Both the position numbers and the translations under genes were made by a program. Of a DNA stretch of 64,000 nucleotides, positions 35,462 to 44,523 are shown piece after piece. Location of the stretch: the NCBI RefSeq assembly GCF_900172335.1, contig NZ_FWFX01000001.1, positions 434,001 to 498,000 on the forward strand. The letters run 5' to 3'. Every line of letters begins with the position of its first letter. Within the stretch, counting starts at the first letter, position 1. The notes under the pieces were generated by a model. That model was not told where the DNA came from and did not search any database. It saw nothing but the letters and a program-made list of their open reading frames with translations. The DNA is from Roseovarius albus (GTDB lineage Bacteria > Pseudomonadota > Alphaproteobacteria > Rhodobacterales > Rhodobacteraceae).

Positions 35462-36639
35462 CCTTCAGGTGCGAAACAGGTATTGTAGCCTTCGCCATTA
35501 AGAGATCGACCGTTTGCGATCTTCGCGCCAAGCCGTCCAAGTTCATCCGCGCATTTGGCCCCGGCACCGTTGCCGCCGGTCAGGGCGATGATGCGATCTG
35601 TTTGGGGATAGATCAGAGGCCGATCTGTCGGGGACATAGAGGTGACGCAGCTGTCTGTTGAAACGCTGCGGAATCTGAGGTCTGGCATGATACTCAGGAG
35701 CTCTTGGGACAGATGCTCGCCTACTGCTGCGCTACCATCAGAGCGCAACCACTCTTTAATGTCTCGTTCCGTCTCCAACGCTATATCAGTCGGGTCGCCG
35801 CCGATTTTGATATAGGTCTTGCCATCTGGATAGACCACTGGCGGTAGAACATACACGCGCTCGGTAAAGTTTTCGCCGCCGTAGATCAAAGAAGGCATGG
35901 CCTTCAATCTCTCGCACTCGGCTTGATCAAGTTCGAAAAACGCGATGGTGCGCGCGTAAATGGTTAGCGGAACTGTGTTGGGCAATAGACCAGGTTGCTT
36001 GGAAAACCCTCCGGTCGCCACAATGACCTTCTGAGCCTGATAAGTTTCGCCTTGTGTGGTGGTGAGAGTGACCCCGTTAGAGGATTCATCAATCTTTGAA
36101 ACTTCTGCCTGCACATGTTTTGCACCGGCTTTTTTTGCTGCGATGAGTTCGGCCAGAACGTGTTGCCGCGGGTTGATGTAGCCGGCTTTATTGGGCTCAA
36201 AGTACGCGACGGTACCGAGTGGGAATTCAAAATATGGGAAATCTTCCCGAAGCGTACGTTCTTCATATCGAAGTGCTTGTATGTTGTGGCTGGCGTTTAC
36301 CGCCTCAACGCTACTGATGTATCTCGCCATGGAGCCCGAACCCGGGCCAGCCATCATTGCTCCGACCTCGTGATAGAATTGCAGCCCGCTCTCTCGCTCA
36401 ATCTCTGCATAGCGGTTGATGGCATTGGTCGACAGGCGTGACCAGTCGGCGCTGGTGGCGAGTTGTCGGGTGATGCGGGCCTGATCGTAGTGGCTGGCGA
36501 AAACGCCATTGTGGTTTGCTTTATCAGCGGGTTCGCCCGGGCCGATGATAGCGACCGATGCCCCGGATTTGGCAAGATGACGCGCTGCGGCACTGCCCAT
36601 CAGGCCCGCACCGACAACGATAACGTCAAACCCTGGCAT
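35458..36639 (-). CDS. FAD-dependent amine/amino-acid oxidase (DAO family)
   Basis: A 393-residue DAO-fold flavoprotein: the FAD-binding motif VVGAGLMGSAAARHLAKSGA at the N-terminus, an internal ATGGFSKQPGL region, and the C-terminal ALTGGNGAGAKCADELGRL that closes the FAD site. Similar to sarcosine-oxidase-like enzymes (monomeric, about 390 residues). It overlaps the exonuclease III start by one base and may be cotranscribed with it; substrate unknown. Confidence 0.85.
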   Translation of the reverse strand: MPGFDVIVVGAGLMGSAAARHLAKSGASVAIIGPGEPADKANHNGVFASHYDQARITRQLATSADWSRLSTNAINRYAEIERESGLQFYHEVGAMMAGPGSGSMARYISSVEAVNASHNIQALRYEERTLREDFPYFEFPLGTVAYFEPNKAGYINPRQHVLAELIAAKKAGAKHVQAEVSKIDESSNGVTLTTTQGETYQAQKVIVATGGFSKQPGLLPNTVPLTIYARTIAFFELDQAECERLKAMPSLIYGGENFTERVYVLPPVVYPDGKTYIKIGGDPTDIALETERDIKEWLRSDGSAAVGEHLSQELLSIMPDLRFRSVSTDSCVTSMSPTDRPLIYPQTDRIIALTGGNGAGAKCADELGRLGAKIANGRSLNGEGYNTCFAPEG

Positions 36640-37445
36640 CAGGCGTCCAATTCAACCCAGATGGGTACGTGGTCCGAGGGTTTTTCACGGCCGCGGATTT
36701 CTTTGTCGATCTGACAATCGATCATCATATCGGCGGCTTGTGGGCTGAGCAGGAAATGGTCAATCCGAATGCCATTGTCACGTTGCCAGGCTCCAGCCTG
36801 ATAATCCCAGAACGAATAGTGCCCGGGTCCATGGGTGCGGGCACGGAAGGCCTCGGTAAAGCCAAGGTTCAGAATCCGGCGGAAGGCCGCGCGGCTTTCG
36901 GGACGGGCGAGGGCGTCTTCCTGCCAGCTTTCAGGTTTCTTAGCGTCTTCATCCTGCGGGATGATGTTATAGTCGCCAGCCATCAGGAAGGGTTCTTCGG
37001 CAGCCAGCAATTCCTGTGCGCGGGCATGCAGGCGTTCCATCCACTTCAATTTGTAGTCATACTTACCTCCGCGCACAGGCTGGCCATTGTCTAGCTCGAC
37101 CGGGTTGCCGTTGGGTAAGTACAGGCCGCACACGCGTACGGCGGTTTTGTCGCCTATAACGGTGGCCTCGATCCAGCGGGCCTGTTCGTCGCTGTCGTCA
37201 CCAGGTAGGCCGCGAGAGACATCTTCGAGCGGTAGTTTTGACAGGATAGCCACGCCGTTGAAACTTTTCTGCCCATGGGTTTCGACCCGGTAACCGCGCT
37301 CCTCGAAAAGCTCGCGGGGAAAGGCCTCGTCCACCGATTTGATTTCCTGCAACAGAGCGACATCAGGCTGTGCTTCGTCCAGCCAATCCGGCAGCGCTTT
37401 GATCCGAGCCTTGATGCCGTTGATGTTGAAACTGGCGATTTTCAT
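36639..37445 (-). CDS. xth: exodeoxyribonuclease III
   Basis: A 268-residue AP endonuclease/3'-5' exonuclease of the EEP family, acting in base excision repair. Family blocks: MKIASFNINGIKARI (Asn7), LLQEIKSVDE (Glu near 34, metal), GLYLPNGNPV, MAGDYNIIPQDED (Asp/Asn), and the C-terminal GIRIDHFLLSPQAAD and PSDHVPIWVEL (catalytic His). Length is normal. It is divergent from the FTSSL-repeat operon over a 330-base region. Confidence 0.95.
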   Translation of the reverse strand: MKIASFNINGIKARIKALPDWLDEAQPDVALLQEIKSVDEAFPRELFEERGYRVETHGQKSFNGVAILSKLPLEDVSRGLPGDDSDEQARWIEATVIGDKTAVRVCGLYLPNGNPVELDNGQPVRGGKYDYKLKWMERLHARAQELLAAEEPFLMAGDYNIIPQDEDAKKPESWQEDALARPESRAAFRRILNLGFTEAFRARTHGPGHYSFWDYQAGAWQRDNGIRIDHFLLSPQAADMMIDCQIDKEIRGREKPSDHVPIWVELDA

Positions 37446-37775
37446 GTTGCACCTCTCAAAGCCCTTTACGCATCTATCGCCCAGCCAGATGAAACTGGCA
37501 AGGGACTGTTCGCGCGGAGAAACAGGTCTCCATCACCCTATGGTTGATTCGCTCGATAAAGCGCAAGCGAAGAGCGGTATCACGATATATTGGGGGTGTG
37601 GATAAGTTTTTTGCCACATTCTGTATCCGCCTTTTCGGACGGAAAACCAAGGCGATACCATCTTAGTATTTGTTACACGCCGTGTGGATAAGTGGATTGG
37701 CGAGAAAATGGCATTGCAAAACAATTTAAACGTGTGATCGTTTTAGCGTAGCAACTTAATCCTGGGAGAAAATAA
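37446..37775. promoter_or_regulatory. 330-base divergent intergenic region with two DnaA boxes
   Basis: Between xth and the FTSSL-repeat gene. TGTGGATAA, the reverse complement of the consensus DnaA box TTATCCACA, occurs at 37597-37605 and 37683-37691, same orientation, each followed by GT. An eleven-base ACACG-C-CGTGT inverted repeat at 37675-37685 overlaps the second. A hairpin (GCCAG / CTGGC) lies near the xth side. No AT-rich unwinding element or further DnaA boxes were found, so an origin is not claimed. The downstream GGGAG site serves the next gene. Confidence 0.55.
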
Positions 37776-38168
37776 ATGCTCGCACAACGTAAAGCAGAAT
37801 ATGTTATTTCAGAGGTTTGCGCTCTCAGCCTGCATAGCGGGGAGGAAACCGGTCTGTTCACATCGTCACTGGGTCCGGTTCTGTCTGATTGCATGGATGT
37901 TGGTGAGGCGGTGGAAATGTTCACATCCAGCCTGAACCCATCTGCGGCAGCCGTCATTACCACCGGAGAAGGTGTTGAGATGTTCACGTCGTCCTTGGGC
38001 CCAAATATTGTTGCCTTTGCTGGTGCAGGTGAGAGTGTCGAGATGTTTACATCTTCGCTGGCTCCAACTGTGACGCAGGGCGAAGCAGTTGGTGCATTCA
38101 CTTCGTCGCTGGTGGCAGAAGTCGCAGAAGAGGGCGACGGCTGCGAGATGTTTACTTCAAGCCTGTAA
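37776..38168 (+). CDS. FTSSL-repeat protein, first gene of a three-gene cassette
   Basis: A 130-residue acidic protein without signal peptide or membrane helix. FTSSL occurs six times, starting at residues 28, 49, 70, 91, 108 and 126; the first four are exactly 21 residues apart and share the unit (G)E-x-V-E-M-FTSSL-x-P. The last copy forms the very C-terminus. Only Lys6, Arg5 and His20 are basic. Cysteines are at 15, 39 and 123. An excellent GGGAG site lies seven bases before the ATG. I know no characterised function; a multi-core precursor peptide, a scaffold or a binding protein are all open. It precedes an unknown gene by 54 bases. Confidence 0.8.
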   Translation: MLAQRKAEYVISEVCALSLHSGEETGLFTSSLGPVLSDCMDVGEAVEMFTSSLNPSAAAVITTGEGVEMFTSSLGPNIVAFAGAGESVEMFTSSLAPTVTQGEAVGAFTSSLVAEVAEEGDGCEMFTSSL

Positions 38169-38222
38169 GCCGGACTGAAACGGGGCATTCAGCCTGTTAT
38201 TGACACAATGGAGATCGAACCC

Positions 38223-39296
38223 ATGGGCATGATAATAAAATTGGATGTCCCGTTTCGCCAAAACGATAAAGCTGCGCGGCAATCCGCTTTGCTACGCTGC
38301 TTTGCCCAAGACCGCAGGAACGGGGAAGATGTATTCTGGCTCAAGGAAAATGCAGAAGCCCTGAATGTATTGGAAAGCAGCGACGCTATATTGCCGATCG
38401 AAGCATTGGATGTTTACGCCGAATTTTACGAAAGCCTTGAACGTCGCATCGGGTTTTTCCCACAGTATTACAGGTTTTTGCTGTCGATCTGTATGGACCT
38501 AGAAGATCTTGGTATAGAGGGAGGTAAAGGCGCAACACTGGCGCAATGGGTCGCCGAACAGGGGCTGGCACAGTCAGAGCTGTCAGATTTGCAAAGAGCC
38601 GAGGCCCGACGGTTATGTTTGCGCCGAGGTGTTGATCCACTGGCCGGGGACGAAGGGCTTGAAGAGCGCCTGCGGAGCTTTGCGGGCCGCCGCACCACAT
38701 TTTCGATACCGAATAAGAAAGCTGCCTACGAGCTGACGCACATCGTGTTTTACCTGTCCGAGTACGGCCGGGTGGATCCGCAGTTGGATGCGGAATTCAT
38801 CGATAGTTTACGGTTTTCCGGCACTTTAGCTTATCTGGATTTAAACGTCGATCTGCTCGCCGAAATCTGTATCGCCCTGCGCTTTGCCGGCCAGGAATCG
38901 CCGCAGATATGGAAATCATGGCTGTCAGAACAGGCGAGGAATTTCGTTCTGCAAGATGTTCCACATGCGGCGCAAAATGATGATTATCATCAGTTCCTAA
39001 TGGTAAATTGGTTCATGCGGGTCAATGGCTTAGGAGGGTTCGCTCATCAAATTCCAGACGGGTTGGTGCGGTTCATTCAGGCAGATCCGGGACGTGGGCC
39101 GCTGCGGGACATGTCGGAACAGATGTACGGCATGGATGGGGCAAGGTCGTCGGATTGGGAGAAGATGCGCAGTGCACTATCCGAGGCGCTCTCTGACGAT
39201 GCGCGGGCGGTGTTGAACGCTGCAGAGGCCTCAATCGACAAGTTTGACGAATTTTTCTCCGGATTTTCGCGTACGGACCTGCAGGAGAGGAAATGA
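38223..39296 (+). CDS. 357-residue protein of unknown function (FTSSL cassette)
   Basis: A soluble, mostly helical protein, rich in Leu, Ala, Glu and Arg. It has no signal peptide, nucleotide-binding loop, metal motif or SAM motif that I can see. Notable stretches are YAEFYESLERRIGFFPQYYR, RRTTFSIPNKKAAYELTHIV and a late FLMVNWFMRVNGLGGFAHQI. GGAG lies nine bases before ATG 38223; an earlier ATG at 38208 is in frame but has no ribosome site. The stop overlaps the transporter start (ATGATGA), so the two are coupled. It may be a Rhodobacterales-specific domain-of-unknown-function family; whether it acts on the FTSSL protein is not shown. Confidence 0.75.
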   Translation: MGMIIKLDVPFRQNDKAARQSALLRCFAQDRRNGEDVFWLKENAEALNVLESSDAILPIEALDVYAEFYESLERRIGFFPQYYRFLLSICMDLEDLGIEGGKGATLAQWVAEQGLAQSELSDLQRAEARRLCLRRGVDPLAGDEGLEERLRSFAGRRTTFSIPNKKAAYELTHIVFYLSEYGRVDPQLDAEFIDSLRFSGTLAYLDLNVDLLAEICIALRFAGQESPQIWKSWLSEQARNFVLQDVPHAAQNDDYHQFLMVNWFMRVNGLGGFAHQIPDGLVRFIQADPGRGPLRDMSEQMYGMDGARSSDWEKMRSALSEALSDDARAVLNAAEASIDKFDEFFSGFSRTDLQERK

Positions 39297-40198
39297 TGAC
39301 GCGCGGCACGACCATTTGGACAACGCTCAGCGGCGTAGGGTTGGCTATCCTGTATTCGGTTCTGATTTCGGGTGCAGATGGGATTACGAAATTTATTGCC
39401 ACATCCTACGCGGCGCCACAACTCTTTGCCCTGTCGGGGGGGATCGTTGCTGGGTTGAGCCTGATTGGGATGATGCGGAGAGATGGGGTAAGGGGACTCA
39501 GAACCTCTTGCCCCGATGCCATGCTAATCCGGAGCGCCACCACGGTTATGGGTACGATTTCATTTTTCTATGCGTTCAAACTGCTGCCATTTGCGGATGT
39601 GTTCTTGTTCACGGCGATGATTCCATTGATGGCTGCCTTGATTTCTGGCCCTGTCCTGAAGGAATCAGTGCGCCCGCAGGTTTGGGGGGCATTGGCGATG
39701 GGGCTGATAGGGGTTTTCTTTCTTTTCCCTGAAGGCATATATGCATTAAGTACTGGGCATTTAGCGGCCACTGTCGCAGTGATTTGTGGAACAGTATCAA
39801 TGGTTTTGTCGCGCTATATTGGCTTGCGGGAAGACAACATTCTGGCACAGGTGTTTTACCCCAATTTTGCGCTGATGATGGTGATGGCACTGGCTTTGCC
39901 GTTCGTCTACAGCCCAATGTCGTGGCATGATTTTAGCTGGGCTGTTCTTTACGGGATATGCCTGTTTGCGGCCCGCTGGGTTCTGGTTTCGGCCCTGCAA
40001 AAAATCCCGGCCTATGTGGTGACGCCCCTATTGAATGTACAATTCGCTTGGATGGTGGGTATTGGGTTTTTCATCTTTGGCGAACATCCAGCCATTGGAG
40101 TCTACACTGGGGCGGCGATTGTTGTGGGAGCTGGTTTGTGGTTGATATACCTTCAGTTACAGCTAACTGAAGAAACCGCAATCATCGCAGCGGAGTAA
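39293..40198 (+). CDS. DMT-superfamily (EamA) transporter
   Basis: A 301-residue membrane protein with about ten predicted helices in two EamA halves, each of about 135 residues: the first contains YAFKLLPFADVFLFTAMIPL, the second FIFGEHPAIGVYTGAAIVV, both family landmarks. DMT members usually export metabolites or amino-acid-like compounds. AGGAGAGGAA precedes the start, which overlaps the stop of the preceding gene. It ends the FTSSL cassette; what it moves is unknown. Confidence 0.88.
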   Translation: MMTRGTTIWTTLSGVGLAILYSVLISGADGITKFIATSYAAPQLFALSGGIVAGLSLIGMMRRDGVRGLRTSCPDAMLIRSATTVMGTISFFYAFKLLPFADVFLFTAMIPLMAALISGPVLKESVRPQVWGALAMGLIGVFFLFPEGIYALSTGHLAATVAVICGTVSMVLSRYIGLREDNILAQVFYPNFALMMVMALALPFVYSPMSWHDFSWAVLYGICLFAARWVLVSALQKIPAYVVTPLLNVQFAWMVGIGFFIFGEHPAIGVYTGAAIVVGAGLWLIYLQLQLTEETAIIAAE

Positions 40199-40223
40199 GT
40201 TAACATTTAATCGTAACCAATTG

Positions 40224-40547
40224 TTACATTGAGAAAGATGTGCCGCACCCGCAAGAACTTGTCGCATTCGGATTCTCGATTGTGAACCTTGCTCCGATCA
40301 GTTCTTCGGTGAAATCAATCACAGCACCGGTCAGGAATGGCAACGAGATGGAATCGACCACGACCTTTTCGCCTTGCCCTTCTAGGACCAAATCATCCTG
40401 CGCAGGTTCGTCAAGCTTGATCTCATACTGAAAGCCGGAACAGCCACCGCCCTCTACGGCGATCCGCAGGGCCTGACCCTGTTCGTTAGCGCCGATCTCT
40501 GACAGGCGTTCAAATGCGCGGTCTGTGACTTTTGGGGGCAATTGCAT
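40224..40547 (-). CDS. erpA: A-type iron-sulfur cluster carrier (HesB/IscA/ErpA family)
   Basis: A 107-residue Fe-S carrier with the three conserved cysteines: Cys36 in EGGGCSGFQY and Cys99, Cys101 in SSCGCGTSF. It accepts clusters from a scaffold and passes them to apo-proteins. The ErpA label rests on general likeness; IscA cannot be excluded. The ATG at 40547 (MQLPPKV) gives the usual length. It is divergent from dgt across a 77-base region and convergent to the DMT gene. Confidence 0.88.
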   Translation of the reverse strand: MQLPPKVTDRAFERLSEIGANEQGQALRIAVEGGGCSGFQYEIKLDEPAQDDLVLEGQGEKVVVDSISLPFLTGAVIDFTEELIGARFTIENPNATSSCGCGTSFSM

Positions 40548-40624
40548 CGCGCCGTCCTGATCTTTCCATTGTTGTGCAAACTGCAATATATGGGTCTTGG
40601 GCAGACACGACAAGGACAGTTGAG

Positions 40625-41794
40625 ATGTATCAACCCTATGCGGCCAATCCGGCACAGGCGCGGGGGCGGCTGGTGAGTGAGGATGAGAGCGCGTTTCGCT
40701 CGTGTTTTCAACGGGATCGCGACCGAATTATCCATTCCAGCGCGTTTCGAAGGCTCAAACACAAGACACAAGTTTTTGTTGAGCACGAAGGCGACTATTT
40801 TCGCACCCGTCTGACACATTCCATTGAGGTCGGGCAGGTGGCCCGGACGATTGCCGGGGCTTTAGGGTTGAACCAGGAGCTGACCGAAGCCATCGCGCTA
40901 GCGCACGATCTGGGGCATACGCCCTTTGGCCATACCGGAGAGGATGCACTGGATGCATTGATGGCCCCCTATGGCGGATTTGACCACAACGCGCAGGCTG
41001 TGCGGATTGTGACGTCGCTGGAACGGCATTATGCCGGATTTGATGGGTTGAACCTGACGTGGGAGACGCTGGAAGGCATCGCTAAGCACAATGGCCCGGT
41101 GCAGGGGGATTTACCCTGGGCGTTGACGGAGTATAACGCGCGACACGATCTGGAATTGCACACTCATGCCAGCGCAGAGGCGCAGGTGGCGGCCCTTGCA
41201 GATGATATTGCGTATAACAATCACGATTTGCACGACGGGTTGCGCGCCGAACTTTTCACCGAAGAAGATATTCGGGGGCTACCGGTTGTAGGTGATTGCT
41301 ATGCAGAAGTCGATACACTGCACCCTGGACTGGATTATTATCGCAGGCGACACGAAGCGCTGCGGCGCGTCTTTGGCGTTATGGTGGGGGATGTGATCGA
41401 TACCTCAAAGGCGATCTTGATCGACGCTGGACCAAAGGATGTAATTGACATTCGCCATCTGGGGCGGCCCGTAATCCGGTTTTCGGATGCTTTGTTTGCC
41501 CAACTCAAGGAAATCCGCGAATTCTTGTTCACGCGGATGTACCGCGCTCCATCAGTCATGCGGATGCGGCAAGATGTGACCCGAGTTGTCGAGGAATTGT
41601 TCCCTTTTTATATGGCGCATTCCGATCTGCTGCCTGTCCGCTGGCAAGAGGACGTGGCACAGGCGCAGGGTGATACCGCGCTGGCGCGCCTGGTCAGTGA
41701 TTACTTATCCGGCATGACCGACCGCTTTGCCTTGGAACAACATGCGCGGCTGTTGGGCGGTATCGAGAGCACCCGAGAGCGCCACGGCGTATAA
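40625..41794 (+). CDS. dgt: deoxyguanosinetriphosphate triphosphohydrolase (dGTPase-like)
   Basis: A 389-residue HD-domain enzyme of the dGTPase family, releasing triphosphate from dNTPs. The N-terminal [20 protein letters not shown] block, [16 protein letters not shown] and the metal-binding [17 protein letters not shown] (HD) identify the type-2 dGTPase-like group. The [15 protein letters not shown] segment provides another metal ligand. The start at ATG 40625 is preferred over the frame upstream, which would overlap erpA. argS follows after 71 bases. Confidence 0.92.
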   Translation: MYQPYAANPAQARGRLVSEDESAFRSCFQRDRDRIIHSSAFRRLKHKTQVFVEHEGDYFRTRLTHSIEVGQVARTIAGALGLNQELTEAIALAHDLGHTPFGHTGEDALDALMAPYGGFDHNAQAVRIVTSLERHYAGFDGLNLTWETLEGIAKHNGPVQGDLPWALTEYNARHDLELHTHASAEAQVAALADDIAYNNHDLHDGLRAELFTEEDIRGLPVVGDCYAEVDTLHPGLDYYRRRHEALRRVFGVMVGDVIDTSKAILIDAGPKDVIDIRHLGRPVIRFSDALFAQLKEIREFLFTRMYRAPSVMRMRQDVTRVVEELFPFYMAHSDLLPVRWQEDVAQAQGDTALARLVSDYLSGMTDRFALEQHARLLGGIESTRERHGV

Positions 41795-41865
41795 AACATG
41801 GGCTGTTTGCATTGACGCGCGGGCTGTCAGTGATAAACCGGCCTGCGAAGTACAAGGACGTCGAA

Positions 41866-43611
41866 ATGAACCTCTTTACCGAAATCCGGGAACTGGTGCT
41901 GGATGCGCTGGCAAAAATGCAGACGGCAGGCGATTTGCCTGAAGGGCTGGACCTGAAAAACGTGGCTGTTGAACCGCCACGTGACGCTGCCCATGGGGAT
42001 ATGGCGACCAACGCTGCGATGGTTCTGGCCAAGCCAGCCAAGATGAAACCCCGTGACATTGCGGACAAGCTGGCAGTATTGCTGTCCGAAGATGCGCGCA
42101 TCACCTCGGCCGAGGTGGCCGGGCCGGGGTTTCTTAACCTGCGTTTGGCGGATAGCCTGTGGCACGGCGTTGTGCGCGCGGCTCTAGCCGCAGGCAATGA
42201 TTTTGGCCGGTCTGACATGGGTGCGGGTCAAAAGGTCAACGTCGAATATGTCAGCGCCAATCCAACCGGACCGTTGCACGTGGGGCACACCCGCGGTGCG
42301 GTCTTTGGCGATGCCTTGGCCAGCTTGTTGGATTTTGTCGGCTTTGATGTCACCCGCGAATATTACATCAACGACGGCGGTGCGCAGGTCGATGTTTTGG
42401 CACGGTCGGTCTATCTGCGGTATCTAGAAGCCCATGGCCAAGAGGTGGCGTTTGAGGATGGCACATATCCCGGCGATTACCTGATCGCTGTGGGCGAGGC
42501 GCTCAAGGACAAGGTCGGCGATGCCTACGTTGATCAACCTGAAGGCGTCTGGCTGGAAGAGATCCGTAACTACGCCACCGAACAGATGATGGATTTGATC
42601 CGGGCCGACCTGAAGGCGCTTGGCGTTGAGATGGACCATTTCTACAGTGAAAAGTCGCTTTATGGCACAGGCCGGATCGAGGCGGCACTGAAAGCGCTGG
42701 AAGACAAAGGCCTGATCTACGAGGGGGTTTTGGAGCCGCCGAAAGGTAAGAAGCCAGAGGATTGGGAGCCTCGCGAGCAGACCCTGTTCAAATCGACCGA
42801 ACACGGTGATGATGTAGACCGCCCAGTGAAAAAATCCGATGGCGCCTGGACCTATTTTGCGCCTGACATTGCCTATCACTATGACAAGGTTGAACGCGGC
42901 TTTGACGCGCTGATTGATGTGTTTGGTGCGGATCACGGTGGGTATGTGAAGCGGATGAAAGCTGCTGTTTCGGCCTTGTCTGATGGCAAGGTGTCATTGG
43001 ACATTAAGCTGACGCAGCTGGTGAAGCTCTACAAAAATGGTGAGCCGTTCAAGATGTCCAAGCGGGCAGGGACCTTTGTGACCCTGCGCGACGTTGTGGA
43101 TCAGGTGGGCGCGGATGTGACCCGCTTTGTAATGCTGACCCGCAAGAACGATGCGCCGCTGGATTTTGATTTTGACAAGGTGTTGGAACAATCCAAAGAC
43201 AACCCGGTGTTTTACGTTCAATACGCCAATGCACGGATCAATTCAGTGATGCGCAAGGCGCGTGAGGCTGGGGTTGATCTGGATGATGCCACGATTGCCA
43301 ATGCAGACCTGTCTGGCCTTTCGGATATTGCGCAGCTCAATACTATGAAAAAACTGGCCGAGTGGCCGCGTTTGGTTGAGATTGCGGGTCGCACAAATGA
43401 GCCGCATCGCGTTGCCTTCTACCTTTATGATCTGGCAAGCGAGCTGCATACGCTGTGGAATCGGGGCAATGATAAACCCGAATTGCGCTTCCTTGATGAG
43501 GCAGATGTTGCGGGTACACAGGCAAAAATCGCCCTAGCTTGTGCCGTAGCCGTTGTTATTTCTGCTGGTCTTGGTATTCTAGGCGTAACACCGGCAGAAG
43601 AGATGCGCTAA
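41866..43611 (+). CDS. argS: arginyl-tRNA synthetase
   Basis: A 581-residue class I tRNA synthetase. The N-terminal Add-1 domain (about 1-100) is followed by the catalytic [18 protein letters not shown] (HIGH-type), and the KMSKS-type loop is [10 protein letters not shown]. The C-terminal anticodon-binding DALR domain begins near [25 protein letters not shown] precedes the ATG. It is the first gene of a run with the SPOR gene, nagZ, scpA and scpB in the order usual for Rhodobacterales. Confidence 0.96.
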   Translation: MNLFTEIRELVLDALAKMQTAGDLPEGLDLKNVAVEPPRDAAHGDMATNAAMVLAKPAKMKPRDIADKLAVLLSEDARITSAEVAGPGFLNLRLADSLWHGVVRAALAAGNDFGRSDMGAGQKVNVEYVSANPTGPLHVGHTRGAVFGDALASLLDFVGFDVTREYYINDGGAQVDVLARSVYLRYLEAHGQEVAFEDGTYPGDYLIAVGEALKDKVGDAYVDQPEGVWLEEIRNYATEQMMDLIRADLKALGVEMDHFYSEKSLYGTGRIEAALKALEDKGLIYEGVLEPPKGKKPEDWEPREQTLFKSTEHGDDVDRPVKKSDGAWTYFAPDIAYHYDKVERGFDALIDVFGADHGGYVKRMKAAVSALSDGKVSLDIKLTQLVKLYKNGEPFKMSKRAGTFVTLRDVVDQVGADVTRFVMLTRKNDAPLDFDFDKVLEQSKDNPVFYVQYANARINSVMRKAREAGVDLDDATIANADLSGLSDIAQLNTMKKLAEWPRLVEIAGRTNEPHRVAFYLYDLASELHTLWNRGNDKPELRFLDEADVAGTQAKIALACAVAVVISAGLGILGVTPAEEMR

Positions 43612-43692
43612 GACATCCGATAATCGCCGGGGTGAGGCAGTTCAGTGATCCCCGGCTAGACATTTTACCGCCGGTGGCAGCGAGGCAGTAAA

Positions 43693-44523
43693 ATGGCGAG
43701 TTATCAGGAAATTCAGTCCGAGGTCCATGACGGCCGGGGCGGCGCAGTTGGCAAAGCAACCAATTTTTTAGGTGCGGGGATGTCTTTGGCATTGATCGCG
43801 GGCCTTGGTATGTGGGGTTATGACCTGCTGGTGCGGGATGTGAGCGGCGTTCCAGTTGTGCGTGCAGCCGAAGGGCCGATGCGCGAAGCGCCAGAGGATC
43901 CGGGCGGAAAACCCGCGTTGAACCAAGGTTTGGCCGTGAATAATGTGGCAGCCCAAGGCATTGCTGAAGGCCCAGCTGAACAGCTAATTCTAGCACCCGA
44001 ACCGTTGGAACTGGACCTTGATGATTTGCAGGGGGAAACGGTGGCGGGGGCCTCATCGGAGCCTGAAGAAATCGCCAAGCCTGCGGCCAACCAAATTGAA
44101 CTGGCGGTTCTGCAGGTGACTCAAGACGAAAAGCCCGAGGCCAAGGTGATCAAAGCCGGCTTGGCCAAATCCCTGCGCCCACAATTGCGCCCTGCAAGCT
44201 TGAACACAGCTAAGCCGGTTGCAACAGAGGCACCAAAGTTAGCACTGGATCTTGATCCGGCCAATATTCCGGCTGGTACACGTCTGGCGCAGCTAGGAGC
44301 CTATGAAAGCGATGCGGTTGCCCGGTCCGAGTGGGAACGTTTGTCTGGCAAGTTCGGCGATTACCTCGAAGGCAAGCAACGTGTGGTGCAAAAGGCGACC
44401 AGCGGCGGGCGTGTGTTCTATCGTCTACGCGCGCATGGGTTCTCGGATCTGAGCGATGCACGCCGATTCTGTTCTGCGTTAGTGTCGGAAGGGGCGGACT
44501 GTATCCCGGTTGTCAGCCGATGA
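43693..44523 (+). CDS. SPOR-domain protein
   Basis: A 276-residue protein with one transmembrane helix (about 31-50), an acidic Pro/Ala/Glu-rich linker, and a C-terminal SPOR domain (about 196-275; TRLAQLGAYESDAVARSEWE and FYRLRAHGFSDLSDARRFCS) that binds glycan-denuded peptidoglycan at the division site. It is anchored in the inner membrane with the SPOR domain in the periplasm. The stop overlaps the nagZ start by four bases. Confidence 0.88.
   Translation: MASYQEIQSEVHDGRGGAVGKATNFLGAGMSLALIAGLGMWGYDLLVRDVSGVPVVRAAEGPMREAPEDPGGKPALNQGLAVNNVAAQGIAEGPAEQLILAPEPLELDLDDLQGETVAGASSEPEEIAKPAANQIELAVLQVTQDEKPEAKVIKAGLAKSLRPQLRPASLNTAKPVATEAPKLALDLDPANIPAGTRLAQLGAYESDAVARSEWERLSGKFGDYLEGKQRVVQKATSGGRVFYRLRAHGFSDLSDARRFCSALVSEGADCIPVVSR

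Noticed and set aside
37446..37775. Chromosomal origin of replication
   Set aside because: Only two DnaA boxes, no AT-rich unwinding region, no dnaA, dnaN, hemE or par genes nearby.
37857..38165. CRISPR-like array
   Set aside because: Repeats are conserved only as amino acids, units differ in DNA, no palindromic repeat, no cas genes.
37673..38188. 171-codon open frame antisense to the FTSSL gene with Asp-Val-Asn-Ile-Ser repeats
   Set aside because: It mirrors the repeats of the plus-strand gene, has no ribosome site, and the plus strand has an excellent GGGAG and codon divergence that preserves FTSSL.
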